In this document: positions 24,556 to 37,318 of the stretch, one piece after another
Layout: each line of letters begins with the position of its first letter
Position numbering within the stretch: position 1 is the stretch's first letter
From: Nipponacmea schrenckii
Lineage: Eukaryota > Mollusca > Gastropoda > Lottiidae
Assembly: GCA_030562195.1 (NCBI GenBank)
Contig: JAUJPP010000005.1
Coordinates: forward strand, 41,465,106-41,529,105
Length of the DNA: 64,000 nucleotides
Direction of reading: 5' to 3'
Notes under the pieces: generated by a model
The model's input: the letters and a program-made list of their open reading frames with translations, nothing else
What the model was told of the DNA's origin: nothing
The model's database searches: none
Program-made: the position numbers and the translations under genes

Positions 24556-27147
24556 CTTTGATTTTACAAAGAGAACAACATCGTTGATGGATTTTATATC
24601 CTAGTTTACAGCTGGGTCAACGGAAATTATGAAACCCCATGCTCATAGTATAGATATCTATTCATTTGATCAAACAACCAATTAGCAAATGCATGAATTA
24701 CTCAACTTCTTAGAGCCACTGACTTCTGCATTGGGATTTGAATAATAATGTTAATATATCAGTTTACTCGAGAAACCTGCCTCCAGCCACGAGGATGTAG
24801 TGTTGTATTTCTCCTAGCTAAAACTATTTCTGATATCAAAAGAACAATGGCGGAAATAGGTCTGATAGATTCCTGCCGGCAATCTGTGTTTAATTTCGTT
24901 ACAGACTTTATTTTACACGTGTTTGACCTTTTTGACCTCTTGTAAACCCATTCTGATTGACTAGGTTTACAAGTCTCAATTACTTGAAATCGGTGAACTC
25001 TCTAGAAGTTTTGTACTCCTCTTGACCTGAAAATAGTCAGAATTGACAGAATGGAGTGGAGTTTTACATCCTTATGTGGCTATAAATGCAGTTATATATC
25101 CTAATTCTGTGTAAATAAATTAACCATACGAAGATGTGCTATGACACGCAGTCAAGGAAACAGGTGGCATATTCTTGAAATAGTCTTGACTTAACTTCTG
25201 ACACTGTTTCTTGGATGTCCTACCACTAAGATTGCGTTGAGATGAAGTACCAAATGTATCAAAATCCAATTCCTAAATCTTTTTGTACTTCTCATTTGAA
25301 GAATTCACTACTATCCTATTATTGCTTCCTTTTTTAGTTTACATTTTTGTAACATTTTTAACTTTCAACAACTGGTCAAAGAACATTTATTTTAGTCAAC
25401 CCTTTTAACTTTCATCTTCTCATTGGATATAGAAGTGAGGAGGGGTGGGGTGACCTGCTTTTAAACTGACAATATGTCATATTTTAATCAAGAGTCTAAA
25501 TGAAGCATGATATCTGTAAAACCAGTCAAACTTGTCTTGTTAAATTAGAACAGTTGTCAAGGTTATTCCATGTTTAATATTCAGAAAATAGAAACTATTT
25601 TGTATTTCCTGAAAATATAAGTTATACAACCAACCACTTACACAGAAATGAGAAAGGGCTAATACCGGCGTAAACTTACAATAGCTGAAAAAGTCATTAT
25701 GATATACAAAATTTGAATTAAATCACTAACACCAAAACCCAAAAGGCACCAAATCACGATCCAGTCTGTCCAAGGTTAGGTAAGAGTCAGAAAGTTTGAG
25801 ACTAAATTATTTCACGCTAGATAAATACTAATTACCAACTTCCTCTTTATTACATGACAGTTACTGGTTCAGATAAATATTAGTACCTTTCAGACAGATA
25901 TTTTACAAATAGGTAAACTTAACAATAAAACTATGTTACAGATCTGACGAGAAACTTGATCAAATACCTCAATACATATTGAGTCGTGTTTCTACCAATT
26001 AACAGTATCATGCCAAAGTTTTAATGTCACTATATTGCTCTTCATAAAGATCTTGTCTTAGTTACCTTGTAACGACCTAAAAGAGATGCAAAATATATAT
26101 ATATATATACCATCCCTTACAACCAAACTCAATAACACCTAATAACCATGACTAGCTGTGTGGATCCTCCAAAAGAGATGCTGGGTAGAAAATCTTGAAT
26201 GTAGAATGGCACAAAGTTACAAATCAGCAGTCTGGCATGACCCTCCCAACAAATAAAACATAAATTAAACATATTATAATATATAAAGTAATAGAGTTAT
26301 AAGTTATGAAACTATAAACGACAGCACGTGGAGCTACTACAAGATTTTAATGATATAAACTATGATAATAATTTTAAGTATTTTATTATCTGAGTATATC
26401 ACAGTTCCTTGATAACAAACTACTAAAACTGACAAATATACTATCATTCATTATACTATATTAAAATTTATAAAAATCTGCCGCCAGAATCCTGGAAACC
26501 TTCAATTTACTAAAATAGCGATGGCCATCGTAATACACCCACTTTTATAATAGCAGCCAATTTGTCCGGAAAGTTGACAAGAGCTATCAGTGAGAGAATG
26601 AAAGATTTTTCTGAATTTTAATAGGGTTCATCCTTGGGTGATTAAGTCAGGTGATGTCATAATATATCTTGTCATAATCATATTAAGTTTTTCAAGAATG
26701 AGACCATTTTAAAAATTGTTTCAAATCTTCAAACCATTTCACCATTTATTCTATACTGAATGAAGAACTAACAATTTACAGACTTGAAGAGTAAAAGTGT
26801 TGAAAGTTAAGATTCTAAATAAACAGCATGATTCTTGTAGAATTCCACCCATTCCTGGAGATTCACAGACATTATTTCAATAGTTGTCTGATGGAAGAAT
26901 AATATACAGGAATCTGTAATGCTGTTTCTTGACCTATATAGTCTCACTACCTCAGAAAGAAATTGGTATGTAAATTTATAGTCTGACTGTATCAGACAGA
27001 AATTGGCTTTTAATTTAAGATATATTCTAACTATGAGTTTTTTTTATCCAAAAAGTGTTATGTTGTATGGGACTTCCTATTATGTATTAAATTTTCAACC
27101 CAAGAAACATTATACAATGGTAATATCAGTCTCTGACCTTACTTATT
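24556..27147. other. AT-rich non-coding stretch
   Basis: It holds a family E head fragment (GGAGTTTTACATCC) near 25058 and an (AT)n run at about 26092-26109. A short frame starting ATGGCGGAAATAGG at 24849 has a good start context but only 32 codons and no recognisable domain. Otherwise nothing recognised. Confidence 0.45.
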
Positions 27148-27320
27148 CAGGAAATGAAATGAGTTTTACGTCCTACTTTTCTGCACCTACTTATTCAGGA
27201 CTTGATTGGAATAATGAAAACAGGCAATACTATATATATAGAGTGAATGGGGGAAATTCACCATGACAACATCACTCTTCTCATTAGATTTCCAACTGTC
27301 AAGGGAACTTCATCCAAGTC
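27148..27320 (+). mobile_element. family E interspersed repeat, diverged copy
   Basis: Head GAGTTTTACGTCCTACTTTT, a CAGGCAATAC...GTGAATGGGGGAAATT middle, and tail TTTCCAACTGTCAAGGGAAC in order. Confidence 0.65.
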
Positions 27321-27744
27321 AAGTCAGATGTCAGGGACTATTTAGACTATCGTATACAAACATAGGTAAATCTGTTTTGACAGCTGTTTGCATTTAATAG
27401 ATATACTAAAATACTGGTCAGAATTTGCAGGAATTGTTGTACCTATATCTGCCACCTGGCTATTTCATGTAAATACTTGAACCTTGGTACCTATACTAGA
27501 AGATTTAACATAAATCATACAATATCACACACAGGGCTGCACTTGTTTTACACATCCATCTCCCCTAGTGGTCATACTTGTTTAACATTAAAACACCGCA
27601 TGAAGTCAGTTCAACTCACACCTCGACTAGACTAGTCTAAAAGTCAAAGGTGGCCGCTGACTTAATACATTTATCAAACTATATTCTCTGGCCTGTATTT
27701 TTCACTCAAGTTTTTAATGTTTTAAAGCTACTGTACTTTTTTAA

Positions 27745-27990
27745 AAATATATTCCATATCTCAACAGGTCTTCTGATATAAAACAAAATAATTTGAGGGC
27801 TGATTGTAGCATAGTTGGTTAGAGTTTTGGAATCTTACATGTCAGTTGTGGGTTCTATAGTAAAAGGTAGTTTCCAACTTAAGCATTTTTAATACATCCC
27901 ATATCTCAACAGAGATTTATTATATGAAAAACAAAATAATTTGAGGGCTGGTTGTAGCATAGTTAGTTATGATGTTGGAATCTTTACACT
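27745..27990 (+). mobile_element. two tandem tRNA-like SINE fragments
   Basis: Two copies of a segment (CCATATCTCAACAG, then AAAACAAAATAATTTGAGGG) each run into a tRNA-like head: TGTAGCATAGTTGGTTAGAG in the first (an A-box-like match) and TGTAGCATAGTTAGTTATGA in the second. Only the first has a B-box-like GTGGGTTCTATAG. Neither could fold as an intact tRNA. Confidence 0.5.
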
Positions 27991-28089
27991 TCATTGATGA
28001 AGTTGAACAAAAGAATGTGTCAATCATCTGTACTATTTCAAGATTCTTTAAGAACTCCTAATAGAAATTTGTCTACATAATGAAGACAA

Positions 28090-28770
28090 ACTAAGCTGAG
28101 CAGTACTAATTAGCATGCTCAGATCTCCTTATCTAAATATCTTGTAATGAAGGGCCTATCTTAGATGGTACTATAGCACACTATCAAAATATTTCAGATG
28201 GAACAATTTAACGAGCAGTACACACCAATTAGTATGTAAACAAACTTGTTAATGCCCATCTCACTGGGTGATACCCCGGATATTGAAATTCCTGAAGTTT
28301 AACACAGCCTTATCTGACCAGTACCAATTAGCATGCTATTAAAATTCCTGCTGCCAAGATAACAGAGAACATAAGAACTATCACCATTAAGATACCAGTG
28401 CCTGCCTGTGGTCGCATGGTCATTTTAAACCAGCTGGTCTGAAAGGAAATAAAGTGTGAAATTGAGACTAATTCAACTGGACAACTGATAATTAATCTCC
28501 TGTAGGTCTGGATAATCAGATGTTCCACACTATAGTCTTGATTACCTTTCTCTTTGATGCACCAAGCTGTTAATTAGAGACTAATTCAACTGGACATCCC
28601 ATAATTAATCAGGTCTCCTATAGGTCTGGATAATCAGATATACCATTATGTAGTTTTCATTACCTAGTCAATTGTAGGAGTAATGAACAAAAAAGAGTGT
28701 ATGTAGTTGCTTGTAATAACTGATGATTAATTAGGTCTGGATAATCATATAGTCCATTATGTAGAGTTTA
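28090..28770. repeat. two families of short degenerate tandem repeats
   Basis: GAGCAGTACTAATTAGCATG-like segments recur at about 28098, 28213 and 28318. A second unit of about 100 bp (GAGACTAATTCAACTGGACA ... TAGGTCTGGATAATCA) recurs at 28463, 28578 and, partial, 28715. Confidence 0.65.
28328..28438 (-). CDS. candidate small membrane-protein exon (speculative)
   Basis: On the minus strand TTTATTTCCTTTCAG (a strong-looking acceptor, AG at 28440-28439) precedes a frame that reads TSWFKMTMRPQAGTG, then a ~20-residue hydrophobic run (ILMVIVLMFSVILAAGILIA), then Cys and TAA at 28330-28328. With the internal ATG at 28423 it would be a 31-residue single-pass peptide; with an upstream exon it could be the C-terminus of a membrane protein. 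I recognise no family, see no clear poly-A signal, and AT-rich DNA can give hydrophobic frames by chance. Confidence 0.2.
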   Translation of the reverse strand, partial: TSWFKMTMRPQAGTGILMVIVLMFSVILAAGILIAC

Positions 28771-29220
28771 TCAAGAGTCAATGAAACAGGAACAACTTAC
28801 TGAGATATAGGTTCTTCAAAGACATTTTTTCAATCCCAGATTTCCAAGACCATAAATCAGAATGTTTGACAGTTAACGCCAAGTACAGACAAGATGTCAG
28901 CCATTAGACTGGTCATTTGAGGACAAGTGAAATATTTAAAATGAGGTTCCATCCATCAGTTAAGTCTATTAAACTGCTATAAATATGTCAGTGGCACCAG
29001 GCAGCCTGACAAATAACGAACGTAAACTATCTTTTATTACTGACCAATAACAAAACATGGTTTTAATGACGTCTCACTTCTGTTTTATAAATGAACCCTT
29101 TTGCAAAAAACTGATATTTTAAGGGGTTTTTTTCCATGTGGCCTTTAACATATCAAAAGTTCCAAAAAAACTTTTAAACAAACAGGATCAGGGTATTTTT
29201 TGAAAAAATTAACATAAAGG
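28771..29220. other. non-coding stretch
   Basis: AT-rich; nothing recognised. Confidence 0.4.
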
Positions 29221-29224
29221 AATT

Positions 29225-29480
29225 TAAATTGGTTTCTAAATGTTTTATGTGTATCAGGAACACTGATAGCATCAATTAACACCATTCTTATTTTCAATCA
29301 AGTGTCAATAGTTCCTGTAATTCTACTAAAACTAAGTTTTTGATGATGAAAGCCTGATGTACTGCAAGCATATTTTGTGATAATTGACGTCTTCAAAGTT
29401 TAAGTGGAATTGTAGGAAGCCCAGATTGATGTTAACAGTGTACCTGATACACATACAAAATTTAGAAAACCTTCTTAACA
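29225..29480. mobile_element. palindromic MITE-like element, copy 1
   Basis: The left arm (TTTCTAAATGTTTTATGTGT, ATCAGGAACACTGATAGCAT) and the reverse complement of the right arm (TTTCTAAATTTTGTATGTGT, ATCAGGTACACTGTTAACAT) match over much of their length, so the whole ~255 bp could fold back. It is related to the copy at 48.73 kb through GTATCAGGNACACT and the AATTCCACTTAAACTT segment. No coding capacity. Confidence 0.6.
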
Positions 29481-31780
29481 ATCTTGAGTGTTCTAGACAA
29501 CTAACTGCTTAATAAATTAAATCATTTACTAAAAATATTTAGTTTTATTATTTGATGAAATGACTGTATTTCTGATTTTATCTTGACTTTTCACATTTTC
29601 TCATTCAATATATATCACTCTAAATAACAACTAAATCTTCTTATTGTTTTCTTTATTCACATAAATATAACATCTAAAATATCTCTCAACAACTTCTATT
29701 ATATCCTCAGTTTTCTTCATAACTGAACAGCTTTTGAGAACACACGTCTTTAGAAATAAATTTTACAAAACATTTTGATATTTGCTCTAAAAATATCTGA
29801 ATTCTTTTACATTCTTTTGTGGATATAACTTCTTCACTCTTATACATGTAATCTAAAGATTATGACAAACATTTCTCCCCTTTTACCAGCTGAGTAAAAT
29901 AAATATTTGCCCTCTTATAACGCCTCATATAACCTACACCTCATCATTACCTTTTAACTGGGAGTAGAGTTTGAAGTTTTGGTCTATAAAATGCTTGACC
30001 TTACAAGAATGTGTGGAGATTTACAATCCACCCTAACGTTTGTAACCTGACCCCGGCCATGAATAGTTAAATTGTTATGTGTATTCTATTGGTTGAGACA
30101 AAGACTGAAGGTAAGATAACTCTAAGATCAGACGCCTTCAATTTCACCCTTTAACCTAAATAACATCATTCAAATAATCAAAATCCAAATTTTAACATAA
30201 GGGGTTGTTAACACAGTGACTCCGAAGTAGATACACCTCAGGCAACTTCATGGCATTTTTACATAACTCTTTTAAATGTTTACGTGGTCATCTTGAAGCC
30301 AATGAAACAGCAATTTAAATCCTGGGCTTTTAACCAAAAAAACTTTTTTTAAGTCAGTACTAAAACACCCAAGATATCGCGATTTAGTAATCAGAAAGTT
30401 GAAAGGTAAACCATAACCTTTCCTAAAATTCAATGTCAATTAAAGAATTTTCAGGGAAATTTTTCAAATATCAGACAAAATAGAAACAGCCTTTTCAAAC
30501 AACACAGGAATAATGAACAAAATAAGAAGTCATTTTCTAAATTTGGCAACACAAAGATACTTAAATACAGACAGACACTTGGCATTTGAGAAGTGTTTAA
30601 ACTATTTGTAAAATGACAGAACATGCTTGTCAAAATTGCGACAAACAGACAAACAGATAAATACCAGGATGTACAGAACAGACGACATTTATACATGTTC
30701 CGCGGAAAAGGTCAATGAAATTTGTCCACAGTTAAAACAAAGAGGCCCTGAAACATGAATAACATTCTTTAAATTATCTAAATATATCAATGAATTTGAG
30801 ATTAAATATCGCCAGAGGGTAATTTCAAACTCTCAGTTTCTCATCTTTTTGTTTTAATTCACAAGGATAACATCATACTTTCTCAAGGACCTAGTCTATC
30901 AGCTGGTCCTTTGTCAAATATTTATATATAAGTATATCAAGGAAATAGAGGTTTAATATTGCTAAAGGCCAATTCAAACTGTTGTTTTCTCAAGATCTAA
31001 AATTTGTTCATAAAAAGAAACCACAAATTGCACCAAGATTATGAGTGAAGTCCAAATATCTGGTCAACCAGCTGGTTTATCTGCATCTCCATCTAATTAA
31101 GAAGATAAAACAACTTGAGCTCCAATCCTTCCTACCAGATGATCCTTGTGAAATTCTCCAAAGATCTATCTGTGTAAGCAACTCACCCTTTTTCTTACCT
31201 TTTTAGACAATTATTGAAACTCAACACATGTGGTATCATGAACAGAAAGACACAATATATACTCCTTCAATAGAATCTTTTCTCTCAGATAAAGACAAAA
31301 ACATCCAAATTACTCACTCAAAAGTTGGACAATTTCCTAGTCAACAATCAGAAGGTTATTTAAGAAATGACGAGAAACTGTGAGGGAAATTATGAGGTAA
31401 TAATGTTGTCAGACGACAAACAAACCCCCACCCACAGTCAACACAACACTGACCGTGTTCATTATTCACGTTAACTCGGCCCTCGGCAACTTATCTTTTC
31501 ATTGTCTATAGAATTAGTGTGGCCATTACCCTGACCAAACACTAACTAAAGTATATATAGAGAGTCCTCGTACAAGCGTAAAATTGGAAGTGATGGGTCA
31601 TAATGACAGGGTCATACTAACATTCCTTAGGGTCAAGTTCTCAAAAATTGTATGAACCTCCCCCCCTAGTAACATTCCTGGCCAGCATCTGTAATTCTAA
31701 GACAACAATTGAGTAATTTTGCAATAGAAATCTCACTTACAGCAACAATAGGGTCTTAAAGATATTTTATCTACTCTTAA
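29481..31780. other. AT-rich non-coding stretch
   Basis: No gene or repeat family recognised; the longest frame (30451-30696, minus) has a biased Phe/Leu/Cys composition and no domain. Confidence 0.4.
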
Positions 31781-31784
31781 ACAG

Positions 31785-31815
31785 TTGGACACTATTGGAC
31801 ACTATTGGACACTAT
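31785..31815. repeat. 11-bp tandem repeat TTGGACACTAT, three copies
   Basis: Perfect short array. Confidence 0.9.
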
Positions 31816-31884
31816 CTCAACTTTCTAACAAAATAAAAACTGAGCTGAATATTCTCTGATTACAAATAAAACTGTCATCAGAAC

Positions 31885-33005
31885 TTATAAAAGAACTATT
31901 ATTTCAACAAAATAGACCCATCTTAGTTCAGGTATTCAGCTTTTTAATAAATTCTAGACATTATTTAGGTCAATGTGTTATCTTTTTAATATTTTTGACA
32001 ATAAATGACCTATTTTTATAATAACACTAGCGGGCGTTATCAGACACTTAACAAAACTGGGTCATTATTGTAATATCTTAAACTCTGTATAAATGATCAA
32101 GGTTTCGCTGACTTGTACAAAATTGCGTCCATCTTTAATGGCTTGCGATTCCTATAAAATTCTGATCTGTCCAAGTGTAATCAACTGTTTCTAAACCTTA
32201 GCAATATCTTAAAACATGAATTTCATATCAAATAAAGAACACAATTTTATATATTTGCAACCATACGCTACTGGTGATCATTATGGTGAGGCATTTTAAG
32301 ACAGAATTAACTTTCAGCTTCGTTTGAGACTTCGCAGGAGTAAAGATAAGGACATTTCCTGACAAAGACATGGCTGGAATTCCAGAGTAACTATCTTGGA
32401 TGCTAATCCTATCTTAGTTTGGTTGACAGTCCTCTCAGTCAATTGTTATGTTAATTTACAAACAAACCTTACTTACAGTAACCTAGGTAGAAATACAGAA
32501 AGAAAGGGAGAATTTGTATGATTATATGCTAGTCTTGTCTAGGACTATTTCTAGTTTTATGTCTATAGCGTAATAAACAACAGACAGACTGTATATTTAT
32601 GTATATTCTGACCCCTGCGATTCCAGAATGAATAAAAGACTATCATTCTATGCTGATTTAGTCTGAAAGTTATTCCAGTGTAATGACCTAAGTGTGTAAT
32701 TTGTAGACAGAATGTAAATAATAATGTATATTTTGGTGCCACTTGAGCCATATTGGGCAGTAAAGGTATCAATATATTGTTATATATTACTTTGTACATC
32801 ATTCTCTGGTATTACAGCCAGGGGTTGTCATGACACCATAATATTTTATTGAAAAAAAGTTTGTCAAGTTATCACAAACTATATTAAAAAATTATTATCT
32901 CAACAGAATAGTCCCATTTAGCTCAGGTATTCAGCATTTCTAGACATTATTGATGTCAATGTGTTATCTTTTTTAATATTTTTCACAATAAATGACCTTT
33001 TTTAT
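31885..33005. repeat. pair of dispersed direct repeats, ~120 bp each, about 1 kb apart
   Basis: The segments at 31890-32020 and 32888-33005 share TCAGGTATTCAGC, TTCTAGACATTATT, GTCAATGTGTTATCTTTTT and ACAATAAATGACCT in order, with indels. A weaker second pair (TTCTATGCTGATTTAG at 32646 and TTCTATGCTAATTAGG at 33140) suggests a larger old duplication or a dispersed element. Nothing else recognised between them. Confidence 0.7.
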
Positions 33006-33794
33006 TAATTTCTTAATTCCCGAACTAAACGAAAAAATTACTGCTAGATTCATATTTGGATCCTAAGCCTTATCAATGATTAATGTAATTTGGCCTAAAT
33101 AAATAGCAGAAATTGCTGAATGAATTAAAGATATTTTTATTCTATGCTAATTAGGATTCCTGTCTGAAGAAAATATTCCAAATACAAAATATTCTGTATA
33201 ATAAACAGGAATCGAATATTCATCTGTATCTAATAATTCTAACAATTCTATTATAAAGTCTGAAGGGAATTCTGATGGTTGACTTTGTTACCTACAGGAT
33301 CTTATCCTAACTTTGTATTGTTCCAAACAGTTTCACACAATTCAGCTAATACAATTTGAGAAATTGAGAAGAGACCTAACACCATACACGCTACAACAAG
33401 GTAATATCAGGACAATAAACATTCCTTGAACTTCAAAACTGCAACCCCACCCCCAATTTTCACAACTTATTCCACGCCAAATATAATGAATGATGAAAAG
33501 GTATCTTCAATAAATATACTAATTATTTAGGTCAAACTAAATATTAATTACAAATTCTGAATAAATTCTCATCAAGACCTACCTAAAGGTCATGGAGAGA
33601 TTGACATGAGGGTGGAAAGTGAGTGACAGGTCTGACCCCTGACCTCTATTATTTAAATAATCTTGTCAAAATTTCAATTAAGTGAAACATTATCCCATAA
33701 CAGTGAATTATTAGACTATTGTAAACATTTTAAATATTTCACAACCATCAAAATATTTCTACCTCTACCTTTTATTATACAGATACAGATCATC

Positions 33795-34085
33795 AGGGGC
33801 TGTTCTCTTCATCTCCCCTTTCTTCTTACACTTTCTAAATCAGAACTACGACTCTTTCCCTTTTATTATCAATAAAGATAATTATTAGGGGCTGTTCTCT
33901 TCATCAACCTTTACTTCTTACACTTTCTAAATCAGAACTACAACTCTGTCATTATCAAATAAAGATAATATTAAGGGGCTGTTCTCTTCATCTCCCCTTT
34001 ATCTCTCTTAAAACTATAGAATTAAAGGATTGAAATTCAAATTCGAGATAAATGAAGATAAAGATATTAAAGGGCTGTTCTGATA
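33795..34085. repeat. ~90-bp degenerate tandem repeat
   Basis: AGGGGCTGTTCTCTTCATC recurs at 33795, 33887 and 33974 and, decayed, at 34070. The first two are followed by CTTACACTTTCTAAATCAGA. Confidence 0.8.
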
Positions 34086-36284
34086 ATCTAATCTAATGCT
34101 TCTGAAATCTGTGATGGAGAAGAAGGAGATAAAGATGATGATAAGCTCTTCTGTTTATGTCCCTTTCAGTATATATGCTACAGAGCACAACGAATCAATA
34201 GGAATTGAACATTAATAGGGATACAGGTAGCCATTAGCTGTGCATTTCCAATCCCATACTAAGAGTTAAAAGATGTTAAGAGTTAAGAATGTCCTATCTC
34301 TGTTGTAATAAGATCTGCATCTTTATTCTTATCAACAATATTTATATTACAGCTTGACCATCTCTCTATAATGTCCACAAAATAATCACTAGCAACTTTT
34401 TAATTAATCATACTCATTAACGAGCTGCAAAAAACACATTCAGTCACCTTTCAGCAGAACTAGGTGACAATATACATTGTTCAGGATAATAAAATAGAAA
34501 TCAGAACTTTTAACATTTCATCAAACAATCTCCGTCCATTTGTACTTCACGTCAGAATTTAATGAGAAAAAATTCATCACAGGGTCCATAAACGTCAGAA
34601 AAAAACAGAAGATAAAGTATATAGATGTCTGAAATAACAACTGTTTCATTTATCATGTTGAAAACTAGACTGGACTGTTAACATGGTCAGAGCAAATTAC
34701 TCTCTCACATTATACTTGGTGTACTCATGTCTAAAGGCTGAACAAAATGTTTCATTTATCATGGTAAAAACAGTTACCTGGTCATAGAAAATCAGGAGAT
34801 CCTATTTCTTTTAGGGTATTAATTGTTAAAATTTCAGTTGGAATTTAACAACACTTTCATTTCCCATGGTAATAATTTGGTTCTACTTTCAACAAGTTGC
34901 TGAATATTCATTTTACTCCAAGACCAAGTATGAACCCAACAAATTCAGTTGTAATTCAGTTGTCATAGTAACTGATTGCTTGGTTTGTATCTCATTTAAT
35001 TAAACAATTACTGTTACAGTTTTATTTTCTTATGACCCTCTCTCTCAAATTTTTGTATCACTCTGGTGTTAGCGGTTGAATATTAGGTACAGTTAAGTAT
35101 ATATAGTAGAATAATTTTAAAATCTCTTACCTTATAACAAGATCAGAATTATCCTCAGACTCTAATTCTGAAATAAAAAATAAAACATTGTTATCCTTTT
35201 TCAACAAAATTTTCAATACCATATTTCTTTTTGGGGGGGATTTTTTATCTTACATTCCTTATTTGGAAGTTGATAAGTTATATTCCTTTTTCAGTTGACT
35301 GATATAGCAGAACCTGCCCTTTGTATCTAGTAAACAGAAGCTGGTCTGAATTGTCAAGTCCAGTTCACAATCCTTCCTTGAATGGTTGAAATATGACAAG
35401 TTGATATACACTTACAGAAAACAGATAACACAGAGTCCCTATTACTAATATTACCCGTGGAATATCAATATTAACCAGATATCACAGACTGAATCCTTAT
35501 TCCAATATCAATCTTGGAAATGATCTGACCAAATCAACCTCTGTATATTTATTTATACTAGACAATTAAATATCTACTGATTTAAAACCTCGTTAGCCTA
35601 ATTAATTATTAATTAACCCTCAATACTGATCTATATTGACAGGTTTTGTTTCAATCCCAGGTATATTTGGCTAAGTGGGGGTTTAATCTAGATTGGATTA
35701 GTCCCTGTCAGTCGTTACTAATCTGAGGCCGTCTATTGGAGTATTGTTACTATCAGAGGGGCACTGAACTAGACAATCACTGACAGTTTTTATATCTTCT
35801 TTACCTTTTTAAAAACTATAGAAAGTTTAGTTATGATTGCATCAATGTCACTTATTAAAACACCATGTCATTTGCTACAGAATAAACAACAAACAGTAGC
35901 TGGCAGTCAGAGGCATTTTGTTGTAGGTCAAACAATATTTTGCTTAAATTCATAAAATCTATATATATATACCAAAATCTAGAGAAAAATGTCCTCAATT
36001 TATCTGAAATTGGAACTTTACAAAATTCAGCCATTAACACCAAAAATATGTAAATCATGGGTCAATATAATACCTATCACGGTCATCCAAATAGAACAAA
36101 CAGTAACTGGTACCCAAATATATAAACACAATATACCCAAAATCTATAGAAATAAACCCCTTTAATATATCTGAATATATTTAAACTCAATAATATTCTG
36201 CTACGAATTTTTCAACAACAGATTTTTAATTTTTTTGTTAAGACTTGATTAATGACAGAATTTATAATTCTTGATAAATTTGCT
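34086..36284. other. AT-rich non-coding stretch
   Basis: Short imperfect echoes of TTTCATTTATCATGGTAAAA lie at 34645, 34750 and 34855. No gene recognised. Confidence 0.4.
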
Positions 36285-36500
36285 CTTGTGGAAAGAGTTT
36301 GGAGAAAGAGTTGTGTACTTGTAGAATGAGTTTGGTAGAAAGAGTTGTGTACTTGTAAAGAGTTTGTAGAAAGAGTTGTGTACTTGTAGAAAAAGGTTAT
36401 GTACTTGTAGAAAGAGTTTGATAGAAAGACTTGTGTCCTGCTAGAATAAGGTGGTTTACTTGTAGAAACACTTGTGTACTTGTAGAAAGAGTTGTATAAA
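36285..36500. repeat. ~27-bp degenerate repeat, AGAAAGAGTTGTGTACTTGT
   Basis: About eight imperfect units; the reverse strand is open for 115 codons only because of the repeat (Ser/Thr/Tyr-rich). Confidence 0.85.
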
Positions 36501-36819
36501 CAACAATGAATAATGAAGAAGAAACAGTGGCACCAAACTAATAACTCAGTCTGTGTCATAAACTAGAGGAGACAGGTATTAACAATATTATTATTATTAT
36601 AATATCATTCACTAATTAATTAATTAGATTAGAGATAGGCTTAATTAATATGTTTTATTAAAACAGGTTCTAACTAATAGGAAGGTAAGTAGGTACATGT
36701 AGTATATTTCCTATAATTATTTGAAGTCAATCAGTATCATTTATTGTTTGTTTTTATTTTCTTGTATTGCTTTGTTTACCTGTGTAGGTTATGAAATAAA
36801 AATCATTCTTATTATATGC

Positions 36820-36995
36820 AGTCCATCATAAGGATAAAAAACTGAGGCCATATGTGCTACAGACTATACACACTAAAGATCCCTCAACAGTTCAAAATGG
36901 TAAGTACTAGGCTAATATTATCTTATCCTTGAAAACTATGAGAAATATCAACCCAATCATAGGCAAAAAGTAGAATATAAAACTCCATTTATTCA
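36820..36995 (-). mobile_element. family E interspersed repeat, inverted copy
   Basis: Read on the minus strand it has head AATGGAGTTTTATATTCTAC, then the tail boxes GAACTGTTGAGGGATCTTTA, GTAGCACATATGGCCTCAGT and TTATCC. The middle box is not recognisable. Confidence 0.7.
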
Positions 36996-37318
36996 AAAAA
37001 AATATAAAATTTATCCCTATCTTAATTTATAATATTGACATTTTCTCATGAAAATAAAGTTGTTATCAGTGATGTTTTAATGTATATATTAATGGTGAAA
37101 TGAGGTAGAGGCTGGTACATGGTGGTTGTAGGGTTAACATATTGAGGTGGTGTATGGTGTTTAAAGGGTTAAATTGTAGACATGGCCTGTAATTACTAGA
37201 ACAATAGACAACATTCCCTCTCTATCATTGTCATATTTCGCATAGTTAAAAAAACATTAACACCATCACCTCCAGATAACACTTTTAATAAACATATCAA
37301 CTTAGATTTTAATAGTGT

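Noticed and set aside
24849..24945. Short frame starting ATGGCGGAAATAGG
   Set aside because: Good start context but only 32 codons and no similarity or splice evidence that I can see.
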